A DNA stretch of 64,000 bases from assembly GCA_965153355.1 (NCBI GenBank), contig OZ231127.1:95480001-95544000 (forward strand). The letters run 5' to 3'. A program made the translations under genes and the position numbers. Origin of the DNA: Flaccisagitta enflata. Taxonomy: Eukaryota; Chaetognatha; Sagittoidea; Aphragmophora. The notes beneath the pieces were generated by a model. The model did not search any database, was not told the DNA's origin, and saw nothing but the letters and a program-made list of their open reading frames with translations. Below, in pieces: positions 33,280-63,599 of this stretch; the stretch's first letter is position 1, and each line of letters starts with the position of its first letter.

Positions 33280-34980
33280 TTTTGAAACGTGTTGAGAAGT
33301 TCGAGGGGCTTGTGAATTTTATCAACGTAAGGTATGGGTGCATCACATAGCTTAAGTTTTGAATTTCTTTTTGCCCTTTACCAAATGTAAAGAAACTTTT
33401 TAAAAAATTTTTTCAGTTTTTTAATATAAGGAGTCGTCTATCTTCTTTTTTTTTTTAAATTTCATCGTAGGTACTTATATGCATAATGCAGTAAAAAAAA
33501 TCAATTTATTAATATGCTTTGAAAAAGCTATTATTATTTTCTTTTTAATTTTTTATTTACTTTGTTATTAAGCAATACAACAGCTTATATTCTGATATTT
33601 CAGTCTATTCTTATACATAATGAGATTCTTTTGAACAAATAATTGGTTGTATAGTAACAAAACTCCACGTGATTTTACTTATCTTTAGCGCCAAAATAAC
33701 AATAAAAGATAAAGGAATTTTGAAAATAAAAACACTGATCTTTTAACTTTTACTTATTTTCAAATGATGTCATAAGGGTGAGCCGATATGAAACTAGATG
33801 TGAAGCACCCAAGCGTAAGGTGAATGATAGCCAGCCAGTCCTGTCCCTGCCCACCCGCACACAGCTGGGGTAGCCGTGTATCCAGCCGTGAAAAGTAATG
33901 GGAAAGATAAAGAAAATAATAACCACTATTTACACGTATATTTTCCTTGTATGTATACATTCTCACCAGTTGAGGTTCCACAAGGTGATACACAACACCA
34001 GCAGCAGTGAGATTCTCATTCTTCAGTTGGTTTCGTCGCAATTCAAGAATAGAGGATTAGAGATTAGGTTTCAGGATTTTTGAGTTCGAATCAAATTCTT
34101 GTTTTAGTTGCCGCTGTCGCTGCGAAATAGTCTATCGCTGCGATATAACAACGAGCGGGTAATATTTGTTGTTTCATCTATTGGAAATGTGTTCTTCTGA
34201 GACTTTGCACATTAAGTCCCATAGCTATATGCGATGGTAGGGAACTATGCGGGAAACGTTGGCTAGATGGGGTTAAATGTTTGCAGATAGGGGTAGATGT
34301 CTGTAGATAGGGGTCTGAGATGGGCCAGGCAGATAAAGCAGGTCAGGACAAAGTGGGACCGACTGCCCGGCGTCCTAGGCAGGGCTGGGAGGATCTTGGG
34401 TAGTGAGTCCCTTCTCTTACCCTGTTCATGCGTTGTCCCCGCCACAGCTACAGTACTGCCTGATGATGTGTGGCGGGAATTTTGCTGAAGGACGGAACTA
34501 GACGAGGAGTGGGGCCCTTTACAAGATGAGGATTGCTGGCCTAGTGGCTAGCTAGAGGGGGTGTCTACATGCTAACTCACTCCTGGCCCAGAATGTTGTG
34601 CTTTTGGAGGGGGACTTGGCCGACTTACAGGAAACAGCTTTGGGTCCAAGACTGGCACTTCTGGAGGAGCCAGGGTCCGACAAAATTTTAGCTGCCTACA
34701 AGCGAGTTTTTCTTACTAGCTTTTGCCTATAAAATATCTAGATGAAAGTTGATTAACATAATTACTAAACTAAAAACTAGAATAAAGACAGTTTAGTCTT
34801 AAAAACTCTTGCTGGTATTTAGTCCTGATTTTTTAATAAACAAATTTTTTTTTTCTATTTTCTTCTTATTCAAATTACCTCCTTGCCTACAAAATTTGGT
34901 TGCTGCCTACAAGCAATGCTTGCGTGCTTGGGCACTTTGTCGTACCCTGGGAGGAGCATGCTTCCAGAGAACCAGGCAGC
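33280..34980. other. Gene-free stretch upstream of the ICK exons
   Basis: AT-rich to 33760. Fragments of the dispersed GTCG element's 3' end (CCTGCCCACCCGCA...GTGTATCC) occur at 33095-33165 and 33843-33890. 34200-34700 is GC-richer but shows no recognisable coding motif. The signal-peptide exon may lie here. Confidence 0.45.
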
Positions 34981-35042
34981 TATGCTGGGCAGCTATGCTG
35001 GGCAGCTATGCTGGGCAGCTATGCTGGGCTATGCTGGGTATG
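34977..35042. repeat. 13-bp tandem repeat (GGCAGCTATGCTG)n
   Basis: About five units, of which four are near-perfect. Confidence 0.85.
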
Positions 35043-35671
35043 GAAGCTAGGTCAGCAAGGCGGGACTGAATTAGTCCACTAGGGACCATAGGTCAGTGGG
35101 TTACAGGGTGATTAAGGAGTAGGCTACAATAGGGGAGAGTCACATAGGGTGTGTCCCCCGTGGCCTCTAAAGAGGCAGCTTGGTTCCTGGCTTGGTATGG
35201 GGGATTCGAGTGCCGGGTGGTGGGGCATATGCTTGGGATGGGATGGGCTTACTTCACAGCGCTATCTGGGCTGGGCTGGGCCGGGCTAGGAGACTTAGCT
35301 GTGTAGCTGTCTCGACATAACTTGGATGAAGCAGAAAAATTGTTTGTTTTGTTTTTTGTTTGTGCAATCTTTTTCATAATGAGAATTGAGATCATATAAC
35401 GTATCAACCATAATAAATAATATGTGTTGGTTAGCATTCAATTGATACTTTTCAAAGAGATGGACCCAAACAAAAGAATCAAATTGGCCCAACATTCCAA
35501 AAAAAATGTCCATTGGCGAATTTTTTCATGACAAAAATAAACAAATTATGAAGAACAAACTGACGAATGACAAATTGATAAAATGACAGAATGACAAATG
35601 ATTATGGACAGAAAAACAATTTCCTCCCGGAAAAAAATCCACGAGTGTCTTGATATTAGAAAATATAGCAC

Positions 35672-35772
35672 AAGAAGAAGAAGAAGAAGAAGAAGAAGAA
35701 GAAGAAGAAGAAGAAGAAGAAGAAGAAGAAGAAGAAGAAGAAGAAGAAGAAGAGAAGAAGAAGAAGAAGAAG

Positions 35773-35862
<90 letters not shown>

Positions 35863-35863
35863 T

Positions 35864-35898
<35 letters not shown>

Positions 35899-35935
35899 GA
35901 GAAAGAAAGAAAGAAAGAGAGAGAGAAAAGAGAAC
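35672..35935. repeat. (AAG)n, (GA)n and (GAAA)n compound microsatellite
   Basis: Purine-only on the plus strand for about 260 bp. The Arg/Glu-rich and Leu/Ser-rich ORFs are artefacts. Confidence 0.97.
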
Positions 35936-36777
35936 AAGAAGAGAGTCATAGACACAAAAAATGTGGAGAAACATGCAATTTGGAACAATAAATGAATCTT
36001 TTTTTTTAATAGTTGTGTGAAAAAACACAACAGTCAAAGAAAACAGAGAAAGACGTCGTCTTCGAAAAAAAAGGTTCATGAAAAAAAGAAAGACAACGAG
36101 ACTATCTTTTTAAAAAGGCAAAAAAGAGAAAAAAAAACTGAGACAGAGAGAAAAAAAAAGGGGGGGGCTTTATTATCTCACCACCCGTCCATTTGGAGCC
36201 TAGAAAAAAAAAGAGACAAAAAACGATGGTAATGCAAATCCTGGAATCAGTTATTTTTTTAGATCCGTCCATGAACCTGTATATGGCCCGTATAAGTTGC
36301 CTTGTCCGTCCGTCTGTATGTTTGTCCATTTGTTGGTTAGTAGTCATGTTGGAAATATTTGAAATGCAAGGTCTTATTTAAGTTCGTGAGTGTGGTAGTA
36401 GAACGTAGACGCGTCGTTGTGTCATTTTGGTTAATAGAAATCGCTGACCTTGATTAAAACTAAATAAAAGGGAAAAAAAGAAATCTGCATGTGAGAGTTC
36501 TTAGGACAAGTCTGGTGAGAATTGGACGTTTTACGCCATTTGATAACGATTGTCACGGCAGGTCATGTCATGTCAAGTCATATCATGGCGCGTAGGTTAT
36601 CGCGCTTTTATTTGTGAAAATAAAATAGCGCCATCTAATTCAAGAGGTCAAACAAATTCATGATGACTTAATGATGCTAACAAGAACAAAACTAATCAGT
36701 CTATTTATGTACTTCTAATTTTGTCTAATTGAGAAAAAAAGAATGCCCCGATCGAAATTCCAAATATAAAAAAAAAC

Positions 36778-36877
<100 letters not shown>

Positions 36878-36879
36878 TT

Positions 36880-38550
36880 GATATGGTATGCGCTCCATCT
36901 TGAATGTCCACCAAGACAAGCCGTTGAGTGGCGTTCCCTTCATTTATTGGCTTTGGTTGCGGCTTGAAATCGCAAAACCACTTGCTGTATCGCGAAAAAA
37001 ATGTGCGTAAAAACTAAATATTACATCGTTTAAAAATGATTTGTACCTCATTAAAATCACTTTTCTTTATCATGAGCGCTTTTGCCAAGTTCGCACTGTA
37101 GGACGCGCACTGTACGGCGCCACGTGTGTGCGCGATCACACTTATAAGTTGTCTGTAGAGTTCGGAAAATGAATTGAATTAACGAAACAATGAGGCAATG
37201 AAATGAAATGAATTTTGTTTCCTAGTAACGGAACAGATAAACATTGCACGACATCATCCCCACCTCGTGTCCGCTACGAGGAGTGAATGCCATCGAAAAA
37301 AAAAGAAAAGAAATGAACAATCCCACACCCCAGAAAAAAACAGTTAGGCCAACAGTTTGTTTTTTTTCATCAAAATGCATAACATGATAGATTTCGCTTC
37401 GCCGAAAAAGGAGAAAACAAACATATAACTCTCTTCCTCACTCTGTAAAAAGAGAAAGAGTGAAAAAAAGCCGGAGCATGCATATAGCATCGTATATCCC
37501 AGGTAGTACAAATTATCTAAATGCCGATTTCATGAAAGAAAAACAGATTGATAATACTCTCACTGTATGAAATTTTTCTTTTTGTTTTGGTTGTTTTCTT
37601 TTTCTCAAAATTATGTAATCGTTACACAAAAGATCGCGCGGCATTCATACGCGTAAAAACATATACGCAGAGAGAGAGAGAGAAAGAGAAAGAATATATA
37701 CTGCAAAATAGGATGGTACACAAGAACACATCCTTCCATCTTACATTCTGCACGTATATAATTCCCTTTTTTGTTTGTTGTTGTTTTGTATGATATATTT
37801 GAGAGAATTGTTTGTTTATGTTTGTCTTGCTTTCCATGTCATATGAAAGAAGAAGGAAGAAGATGAATAGTAAGGAGTAAAATCACAAGGAAAGGCACAT
37901 GCTTTTAATGGCATAATGACCAACTATCCGCTTCGTATTCGCTTTTTATTTTGTTTTTTTTTTTGCATTTTGTTTGTTTGATATCTGTTTTTTTTATATC
38001 AATTATCTTTAAGTATGAAAAAATAAAATGACAACTGTTGACATAGATGCATAATCCGCGATCAACGTTTAATTCTCTCTCACAATCTCTTCCACTCGCG
38101 ATTACATAAATATGAGAGGAAGAGATTAAGAAAGAATTTTGTTCGTTTCCATTCAACTAATAAACATCCCTGCTGCTTCAACTTCTCTCTTCGATTTTCT
38201 CAGACTACCGGTCTAATCCTGCTTTATAACGCCCCCGCTTCCGCTTCCGCTTCCGCTTCCGCTTCCGCTTCCTACGCTTCCTGTTCATCACTTTTCAAAG
38301 CTATTTTCCCTGCGCCTCCACAATTCTAGTATTGCACGCTTCAAGGCTTTCAGGCGCAGGCGAAGGTAGAATTCCACGTAACCACGATTGCAGGCAATCA
38401 GGCTCTACCACGCGCTTTCACAGGTCTCCCTACACGAAATATATATATTTGTAAGTCACATTTGGTCTAACGCTATCCGCAAGGTCGGGTCACAATAAGG
38501 TCGAATTTGGTCAAAAAACATGAAGATCATATAAAATCAGGTCAACAATT
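36880..38550. other. 3' flank of the kinase gene
   Basis: AT-rich. It contains a (CTTCCG)n block at 38236-38275 and a possible polyadenylation hexamer AATAAA on the minus strand near 37945-37950. No other gene is seen. The 3'-UTR extent is unknown. Confidence 0.45.
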
Positions 38551-38553
38551 AGG

Positions 38554-56238
<17,685 letters not shown>

Positions 56239-56270
56239 CTGAAAGTCAAATGGAAAAGGATACATTTAGA

Positions 56271-56310
56271 TGGGCACCGATACCTGTAGGTCAAATGGAA
56301 AAGGGGGGAG
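56271..56310 (-). repeat. Copy of the acceptor edge of exon 56134-56238
   Basis: GGGCACCGATACCTGTAGGTCAAATGGAAAAGG-like sequence repeats the exon start, acceptor and upstream intron of 56226-56270, once. Confidence 0.8.
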
Positions 56311-56436
56311 AGAGTTGACATTACATTTAAATTTTTTTAGATGTTGTGTTAAGAAAAAGGAAGAATTAATCTTTCATTCTATAGTTGTAATTATACGGTC
56401 GCTTTGTCACAACGGACCAAGGTTCGGTTCGGTTTA

Positions 56437-57204
56437 CACTTTTTTTTTTTATAAGCACGAACTTTTTTTGGCTGAGGCTGAGCGTGCTTAGCAAAATCTT
56501 ATTTTTGAGGCTAAAATGTGCTTAAATGCGTGCTTATCATTTATCTGTAAGCAATTATCTGATTTAGTATAGAACAAAATACACAATATTGTATAGAAAA
56601 CAATATAGTAAAGAATAGAGTATTGTATAATGAAGTATGAAATATGATATGAAATACAGCAGATGATATACTTTGTATAAAAAAGTATATGTCATCCTTT
56701 ACTGATATATAAACCATGGGATTGCTTTCAAATTAACTGTTTTTAGATTTTAAGTTTTATTAAATATCACAATGTATCATTTCTCTTTGTTGCTTTTTTA
56801 CATTATGTTACAGTGATGCATTCTTATCAAAAATATATTCTGGTATTCTGGTATTCTTAAATATCCTTATAAACTTCATTATTTATATCAGTTTTAAAAT
56901 CTTGAAAATACTGAAGGTTCAGCATGATAACAGCAAATGATACATTTTCTTTACATTGAACTTTGAGGTTTAAGACAAATTGAAGTTATCTTTGATTTTA
57001 GAGTTCCACTTTCAATCTTTCTACTGTGTTTGTGAAATTCCAACAAAGAATATGTAAAACTTCATATATTTTCAAAAAATTTATGAAAAAATATTTTGAA
57101 TAGGAGATCTCAGCCTGGAGCGTGCTTAGCACTGTGCTTAAATTTTCCCCATATCTGAGGCTGGGCGTGCTTATAAACGAGGTGCTTATATAAAAAAAAA
57201 AGTG
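56437..57204. mobile_element. TA-flanked DNA element, family A copy 2
   Basis: CACTTTTTTTTTTATAAGCAC ends, TA on both sides. Subterminal GAGGCTGAGCGTGCTTAGCA blocks are shared with 23762-24397. The middle is AT-rich and non-coding. Confidence 0.87.
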
Positions 57205-57209
57205 TATCC

Positions 57210-57585
57210 TTTCATGAGTGTATTGATATTCTTTGGGGAATCAATCATCAAAGCTCAGGCCGGGGTGTATATAATTGAGCGGCTTTTGATTTTTTTCCCC
57301 ACAAAACAATAAAACAGTATATTATAGGTTCAAATAGTGTTAAAATGTGTTGTAGTAATCAGAGACTATTATTTGGAACTAAAATTTTCTTTTTTCTTCT
57401 TTTTTAGCTTTTGATATTTTTCCCCATCTCCAAACCCTTTGATTTTATTTCCCCCGGCGGGGGAAATGCTCAACTTTATACACGCCTGTAAAGCTGTGGT
57501 CGGCCCTCCAATTTTATGGAGCTGAAATTTTCTTATTCTAAAACATTGAGCAAAACAATTCGTAGCCTCTTTTGGACGGAAATCT
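57210..57585. other. Non-coding stretch
   Basis: No gene found. It contains an inverted pair near 57250-57300 and 57410-57490 (TTTTGATTTTTTTCCCC...). Confidence 0.4.
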
Positions 57586-57590
57586 TGGTT

Positions 57591-57782
57591 TTAGTCGCGT
57601 GCACGCGACTCTACAACCCGCTTTGTCCGTCGGTCGGTTGGTCGGTTGGTCCGTCACACTTAACTTTTTTTTTATGATTTTATTTCTTTGACCTCACTGC
57701 TCTTGCCCAAATGGTCTGGTGACCTCAAAAATGGCCCCTGCCCACCCTCACGCGACTTCGGTAGCCGTGTATCCGGCCTTGT
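57591..57782 (+). repeat. Dispersed repeat with GTCG tract, copy 3
   Basis: Near-identical in order and extent to 48322-48520, with fewer GTCG units. Confidence 0.85.
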
Positions 57783-58074
57783 TCCTCTCTAATGAATCGA
57801 TGTTTTAATCAATGATTTTTTTTCTTTTTTTTTATGAAACAAAAAATTAATTTTAAGTTGATGATTTGAGAGCGGAACTATCTTTAGGCTACGTATGACG
57901 AAAATATGAACGGAAATTTTTTTTGAAGATGAGCGAGATTTTAAAAGATGAATAAATGAGGAAAATCGTTATGATTAACAAAAATCCTGCAAAATTACAA
58001 GAAGTTGTACAAGTCGGTCAAAGACAAATGATTAAGAGCCGAAGTCCGGGTACGACTAACTTGGACAAGCGGGA

Positions 58075-58252
58075 GAAGCAGGAGGAGGAGAAGGGAGAGG
58101 AGGAGCAAGAGAAGGAGAAGGGAGAGGAGAAGAAGGAGGGGGAGAAGGGAGAGGAGGAGAGGTAGAAGAGAAAGAAGGAGGAGAAAAGGGAGAAGGGGGA
58201 GGAGGAGAGGGAAAAAGAGAAGGACTATTTGGTCTGTATTCTGTCCGTATGT

Positions 58253-58334
<82 letters not shown>

Positions 58335-58368
58335 GTATCATCAACATCATCATCAACATCATCATCAA

Positions 58369-58450
<82 letters not shown>

Positions 58451-58470
58451 GAGAACGACAAAGACAAGAC
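58075..58470. repeat. Purine-rich GGAGAA tract and (ATC)n microsatellite
   Basis: GGAGAAG-type repeats at 58075-58220, then (TCA)n at 58254-58450. Confidence 0.93.
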
Positions 58471-58623
58471 GAAATGACGTTTTTACATCATCCCAACAAA
58501 AAATAAGATCAACTTTGCAGCAATAAATTGCAATGGATGCAACTTACAAATACGATATGGGACAAGGCCAAATCATCGGCGTTCGAGGCAGGACACATTC
58601 AAACCAAGCGGGATTTCAGTCCT

Positions 58624-58690
58624 TTGGTCGGTCGGTCGGTCGGTCGGTCGGTCGGTCGGTCGGTCGGTCGGTCGGTCGGTCGGTCGGTCG
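58624..58690. repeat. (GGTC)n microsatellite
   Basis: About 16 perfect units, the longest GGTC run in the window. Confidence 0.97.
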
Positions 58691-58790
58691 GCCCCACTAC
58701 TGTTTTGGACGAGGTCATAAGTCATAACTATCCAAGCAAGATGACCTAGATAGAATTTTCTCAGGTTATTTCTGTGTGCGTGTGTGTGCG

Positions 58791-58793
<3 letters not shown>

Positions 58794-58880
<87 letters not shown>
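58794..58880. repeat. (GTCT)n and (CT)n microsatellite
   Basis: Ends in CCCCCCGCGTTTCTCAAG, which resembles an acceptor on the plus strand. Confidence 0.93.
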
Positions 58881-59502
58881 CCCGCGTTTCTCAAGACGTT
58901 TATTCGGTTTTCGATCGTAATTTGTCTATTTCAATGTCACCTTTGGTGTTGAGGTCCGCTATTTCGATCTGTGCTCTTGGGCCCTCCGGCCTCAGGCCGG
59001 CCATGAGGTACATACACTCTTTTTATTGAGTAAGGACAAAGTTGATAAGGACATGTGGCTGAAAATTTGCCAAAATTTAAAGATATTTTAAGGACAACCT
59101 CCAGCCTCAAATTTAAAAGAAAAAAAAATGTTCCGCATTCTAAATTTCAATCATTATTATGAAAATTATTTACAAAATATATCTTCAAAATAGAAAATGA
59201 TAATTTTTTGTTTTTATACATTGAGTATGTTCATTTTTTAAACAAATACAAATGAAATATTGCAATATTTAAAAATTTCTAGCGAAATTTTTTTTCTTTT
59301 TTTTAGTTGCCCACATGTTACTTGACGTTGAGTGAAAACACATGGTCAGAAAAAATGGATATTTCGATTTTTTTTTAGGAGGGTATCTAGGGATGGGTGC
59401 TGAATGAAGCTTGAAAATAAGGACACCACGAAAATTCTAAGTCCAAACCTCACCACACACAGCAGTAGAAAGATTTCCTGTTCCTGTACACCATGACATA
59501 TA

Positions 59503-60080
59503 CAGTGGGGTTCGTGGAATAACAGCCTAAACTGGAGGAAGGTATTTAAGTGTCTTAATTTCATTTAACAAACTTGATATTTGAAATATAAGTTGTTCAC
59601 TTGATGCTTTTGTCCCTGAGTTTTTCGGTTGCTATGGAAACCAATATTATTTTTTCAAACATTTATAGCCACTAAAATATCAATATTTTGAGAAATATTT
59701 TCAGGGAACATTGCTCAAAATTAAATTTGCTACAACTTTCCCACAGTATGTTCTGTAAGAATATTGCTCGTTTGGCCGTTGCTAGGGGGCATCACACCTA
59801 GCAACCGCTAAATGATACTCCCTAGCAACGGCTAAACGAGCAATATTCTTACAGGACATACTGTGGGAAAGTTGTAGCAAATTTAATTTTGAGCAATGTT
59901 CCCTGACAATATTTCTCAAAATATTGATATTTCAGTGATTATAAATGTTAGAAAAAATAAAACTCAGGGACAAAAGCATCAAGTGAACAACTTATATTTC
60001 AAATATCAAGTTTGTCAAATGAAATTAAGACACTTAAATACCTTCCTCCAGTTTAGGCTGTTATTCCATGAACCCCACTG
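59503..60080. mobile_element. Fold-back element with shared core, copy 2
   Basis: The TIR CAGTGGGGTTCGTGGAATAA pairs with an inverted right end. TA-flanked, and near-palindromic over its entire 578 bp. The core sequences CAGTATGTTCTGTAAGAATA and GCTCGTTTGGC match the element at 46005-46565. Confidence 0.9.
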
Positions 60081-60169
60081 TATATTGTAGTAACTTATAT
60101 TGCCGTTCTCGTATGACAGACAATCGCGATAATTGGTACAATTCATCTTAGCCATCTTAGCCAGGAAGT

Positions 60170-60830
60170 TGGGGGGGGGGGGGAAAGTTAAGTCAAAGAG
60201 GCAAGATTGAAAAATGAAGTCCTTTGGGGGTAATAAACCGAGTTTGAGTTTCGCTGACCACTGACCACTGACCAGGAAGCGTCCAGGATCAGGATCAGGA
60301 GGCGAGATTGAAAAATGAAGTTTGTCCGAGTTCATCGTTTAATCGGTCAACGGGTTAAGAAAAGGGAGAATGGGGGGGGGGGATGGGAGAAAAGGACAAG
60401 TAAGAGTAAGAGGGGGGGGGGGTAAGCGAGAAGTGAATGGGGTGATGGGAGAAGGGAAGGGATAAAGGGGGGGGGGTCGCGTGAAAATAGGGGGAGTGAG
60501 GTAAGAAAGGAGAGTGTGAAGAGAGAGTGAAGGAGTTGAAAGGGGAAACTTGGGGGGGGGGGGAACTTGGGGGGGGGGGGAAACGGAAGCGGAGGGGGAA
60601 TCACAAAGGAGAGGACAGCGAGTAGAGAGAGGGGGGGAGGTGAACGCGAGAATGGAGAGGTAATGAGGGGGAACAGAATAGGGGTAGTTGAACAATATAA
60701 GAGGGGGGGGGAAGTATTGCTGAAAGGGTAGAGGAGGAGGTAAAGGTAAGGGGGAAAGGAGAGGGTGTGTGGGAAGAAAAGTGGAAGAGATGAAGGAAGG
60801 TAGTGGGGGGGGAGGGGTTGGTTGAGACGG
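60170..60830. repeat. Purine-rich, G-run-rich tract
   Basis: Almost all-purine plus strand with at least ten runs of eight or more G. G-quadruplex or triplex potential. Pro/Ser/Leu ORFs on the minus strand are artefacts. Confidence 0.85.
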
Positions 60831-61019
60831 AAAACAGGTTGCATCGGGGGTTGCATCGGGCGTTGCATCGGGGTTCGTTTGTCGGTGTTTGTTATCCCTT
60901 CGTGAACAAGATGAGAGTCAAAAGGTTGAGCTTAATTTGAGTCTTGATTCACCCAAAAACACACCAACACAAATGATTAGGGTAAAATGGGTTCAAAGTC
61001 TAGCACCGTGTCCAGTTGT

Positions 61020-61345
61020 GGACGATAAAGAGATGATGGGGAAGAAGAGGAAGGAGAAGAAGAGGAAGAGGAAGAAGAAGAAGGGGAAGGAGGAGAGAAA
61101 GAAGACAAAGAAGAAGAAATGGAAGCAGAAGAAAAAGAAGAAGTGGAAGAAGTAGAAAAGAAGAAGAAGAAGAAAGAGGGGAAGAAAAGAAGAAGAAGAA
61201 GAAGAAGAAGAAGAAGAGGAAGGAGAAGAAGTGGAAGAAGAAAAGAAGAAGGAGAAGAAGATGCTTATGATAATAATGATAAGGAGGATGATGATGACTA
61301 TGATAATGATGATGATGATGATGCATGATGATGATGATGACGGCA
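61020..61345. repeat. (GAA)n-rich and (GAT)n tracts
   Basis: Purine-rich trinucleotide region. The ORFs are artefacts. Confidence 0.9.
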
Positions 61346-61609
61346 GGGAAGGAATAGGGACTGAAATCACGAATGAGTGATCCAAATCTGGTTGGAAAAA
61401 AAAAGAAAGAAAGAATCGATTAAGATTGCCTCTTAAGACTTGTCCACTTTTTGCTCTTGGGAAAAGATTAGACTTGGATGACTCGCTTGGGTGACTTGTC
61501 AAGGCATGATGGGTCGGTCTTGAGAGTGAGTGTATTCTTAGTGACGACAATAATCGTGGTTAATCCCGTTATTCGCGTTTACAGCTTGAACACATATCCA
61601 AAGATTTTA

Positions 61610-61850
61610 ACTGAGTGAGTGAGTGATTGAGTGAGATTTTAACTGAGTGAGTGAGTGAGTGAGTGAGTGAGTGAGTGAGTGAGTGAGTGAGTGAGCGGAT
61701 CGCGTAGTGAGTTAGCGAGCTTGCAAACAGAGCAAGCGAATGGAGCAAGTGTGGCCCACCGGAGCGCAGAGTGAGATGTGTGAATGAGCGAAGTGAGCGG
61801 TGCGCATGAACGGACGAAGCGAGCGAGCGAGTGACCTGTCTGTGTTTAGT
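61610..61850. repeat. (GAGT)n tetranucleotide and decayed GAGCGAAC-type sequence
   Basis: Perfect GAGT units at 61640-61690, decaying rightward. Related GAGC/TCAC-type sequence appears at 62320-62450. Confidence 0.85.
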
Positions 61851-61949
61851 AACAGGCTCTGTGTCTTGTCAGAGTTCAGTTGATTCGCTTAATGTTGAAG
61901 CGAGAAGCTTTAATTGCACGAGTGATGGCTCATCAATGATAGGCCACGG

Positions 61950-62500
61950 CTCAAGGGCATGGATGTACGGGACGCCACGTCCACCACGTCCATGGACGTG
62001 GTAAAAGTCGGTCTTGAAAATTCAGTCGGTCTTGAATTAGGAGTAATTCTGTATTGAAAAATAAAGAAAATCTTTTGAAAAACAGCTTAAGAAGGAAAAA
62101 ATTCAGCTGAGTTTGTCTGAGATACAAGAAATAAGCGTGTAGATGGAAGATTTTTTTCATAAACGAAAAAATAAATGATGAATTAAGTGAAAAGAAAAAA
62201 GATCTTTTTACGGTTTTTACTTTTTGCATAAATCGGTCTTGATTCTGACTCGGTTTTGAAATGCTAAGTGAACTTGGTGAATTTTGGAGCTCCCCCACAT
62301 CCATGCTCAAGGGGAGGTCCGCATCACTCACTTCGCTCACTCGTTCAGCGTACTTTGCCATGGTCGTTCTCATGCATGGTGCATTGCTCACATATCACTG
62401 ATTTATTCACTCATTCAATCCTTCAATCGTTCAGTCGTTCACTCTGTTATTTACTATTGATAGTCCATGACTTGCTATATGCATGCTGTTGCTGCGATAC
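61950..62500. other. Non-coding stretch with short inverted pairs
   Basis: GGACGTGG-type words and a (TCAT/TCAC)n-like decayed tract. The 146-residue minus-strand ORF through it has no recognisable domain. Confidence 0.4.
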
Positions 62501-62504
62501 TCGA

Positions 62505-62715
62505 TCTTTAAACTCACCTGTGTCCTTGAGTTGAACCGGGGTTGGGGGGCTCAGTGGGTCAGATTTGTTTGTAACCTTGTTGCATGTTGTTGCTGCGCTA
62601 GTCTATCCTCAAACTCACCTGTGTTTTTTAGTTGAACCGGGGGTGGGGGGCTCAGTGGGGCAGATGCGCTAGTCTATCCTGAAACTCACCTGTGTTTTTG
62701 AGTTGAACCCTGGGC
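62505..62715 (-). repeat. Triplicated donor-type segment on the minus strand
   Basis: Three copies of GGTTCAACTCAAAAACACAG|GTGAGTTT-like sequence, with the donor positions near 62517, 62618 and 62699, spacing about 101 and 81 bp. Each begins with a CCCACTGAGCCCCCC stretch. This looks like an exon 3' edge with a strong donor, duplicated in tandem. One frame ends at phase 1, compatible with the phase-1 start of the exon at 56238, so it may be an upstream NIM1 exon. Confidence 0.55.
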
Positions 62716-63239
62716 GCAGATTTCGATTGTCGCGATCTTTGATGTGATGACGACATTTTCCTCATTCAAGTTTCTCAAATTAAGTGGGAGTAGGATCTAG
62801 TAGTTTGAGGCAAAGTTTGTCGAGAGTAATGTCCTCGAATGTTGTCCTCGGGTCTTGATTGTTGTCCTATGATGCTTTTCTTGGTTGTTGTCCGGGGATG
62901 TTGTCCGAGAATGTTGTCCTCGAAAAATGTCCCCGGATACCGTGTTTGAACCGTCCTTATTTTTTAAGCGTTCTTAATCTTAGTAATTGGAGGCGATTCA
63001 TTTAGTTTCCATTACGATATATCATCACTTTATACTATATTATCTTTTTGCGTAGCACAAGTTGATTTCAGACGGTCAAAGATTTGACTCATCTTTTGTT
63101 GAGCATTTGTCAGCGACTTAGGTTAAAGATATGTGGAGAGACTTCAGTTTCAGTATGAGACCATCAGAGGCAAGTTGGGAAGCTGGAATTAGGGGCAGAG
63201 CTGTGAGAGAAATGAAGAAGGGTAGAAAGGAAGCATGGG

Positions 63240-63298
63240 GGGGGGGGGGGGAGATGGAGATGGTGCTGGAACTGCTGGATGTAGCAACCGAGTGAGAA

Positions 63299-63360
<62 letters not shown>
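63240..63360. repeat. Poly-G, (TG)n and (GA)n tracts
   Basis: G(14) at 63238-63251, then TGTGTG and (GA)n to 63360. Confidence 0.95.
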
Positions 63361-63361
<1 letters not shown>

Positions 63362-63599
63362 AAAAGACAGTTTTTTTGATATTACCATCATCAAAAAGGT
63401 TATTGATTGAAGTCTAGAGGGCAAATATTTCACTGAAGGCTCTGATGCGAGAAACCGGATATCCGCGTTTTGCCAAATATATGACGTCAAAACTTTCATG
63501 ACGTCACTGCGACTATTCATTGAAAATTATGCCGAGACCGATTATGACGTCAAATGATCTTCTATATTGTTAACAATCGATTAACCAAATACGTTTAAC

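Noticed and set aside
33760-34041. 93-residue minus-strand ORF upstream of the ICK exons as a possible signal-peptide exon
   Set aside because: No N-terminal signal pattern or phase-2 donor in a suitable place, and part of it is the dispersed repeat's 3' end.
60339-60868. Pro/Ser-rich minus-strand ORFs
   Set aside because: Product of the purine-rich simple tract.
61951-62391. 146-residue minus-strand ORF starting MSNAPCMRTT
   Set aside because: It overlaps decayed GAGC-type repeats, has no recognisable domain, and ends in AT-rich sequence.
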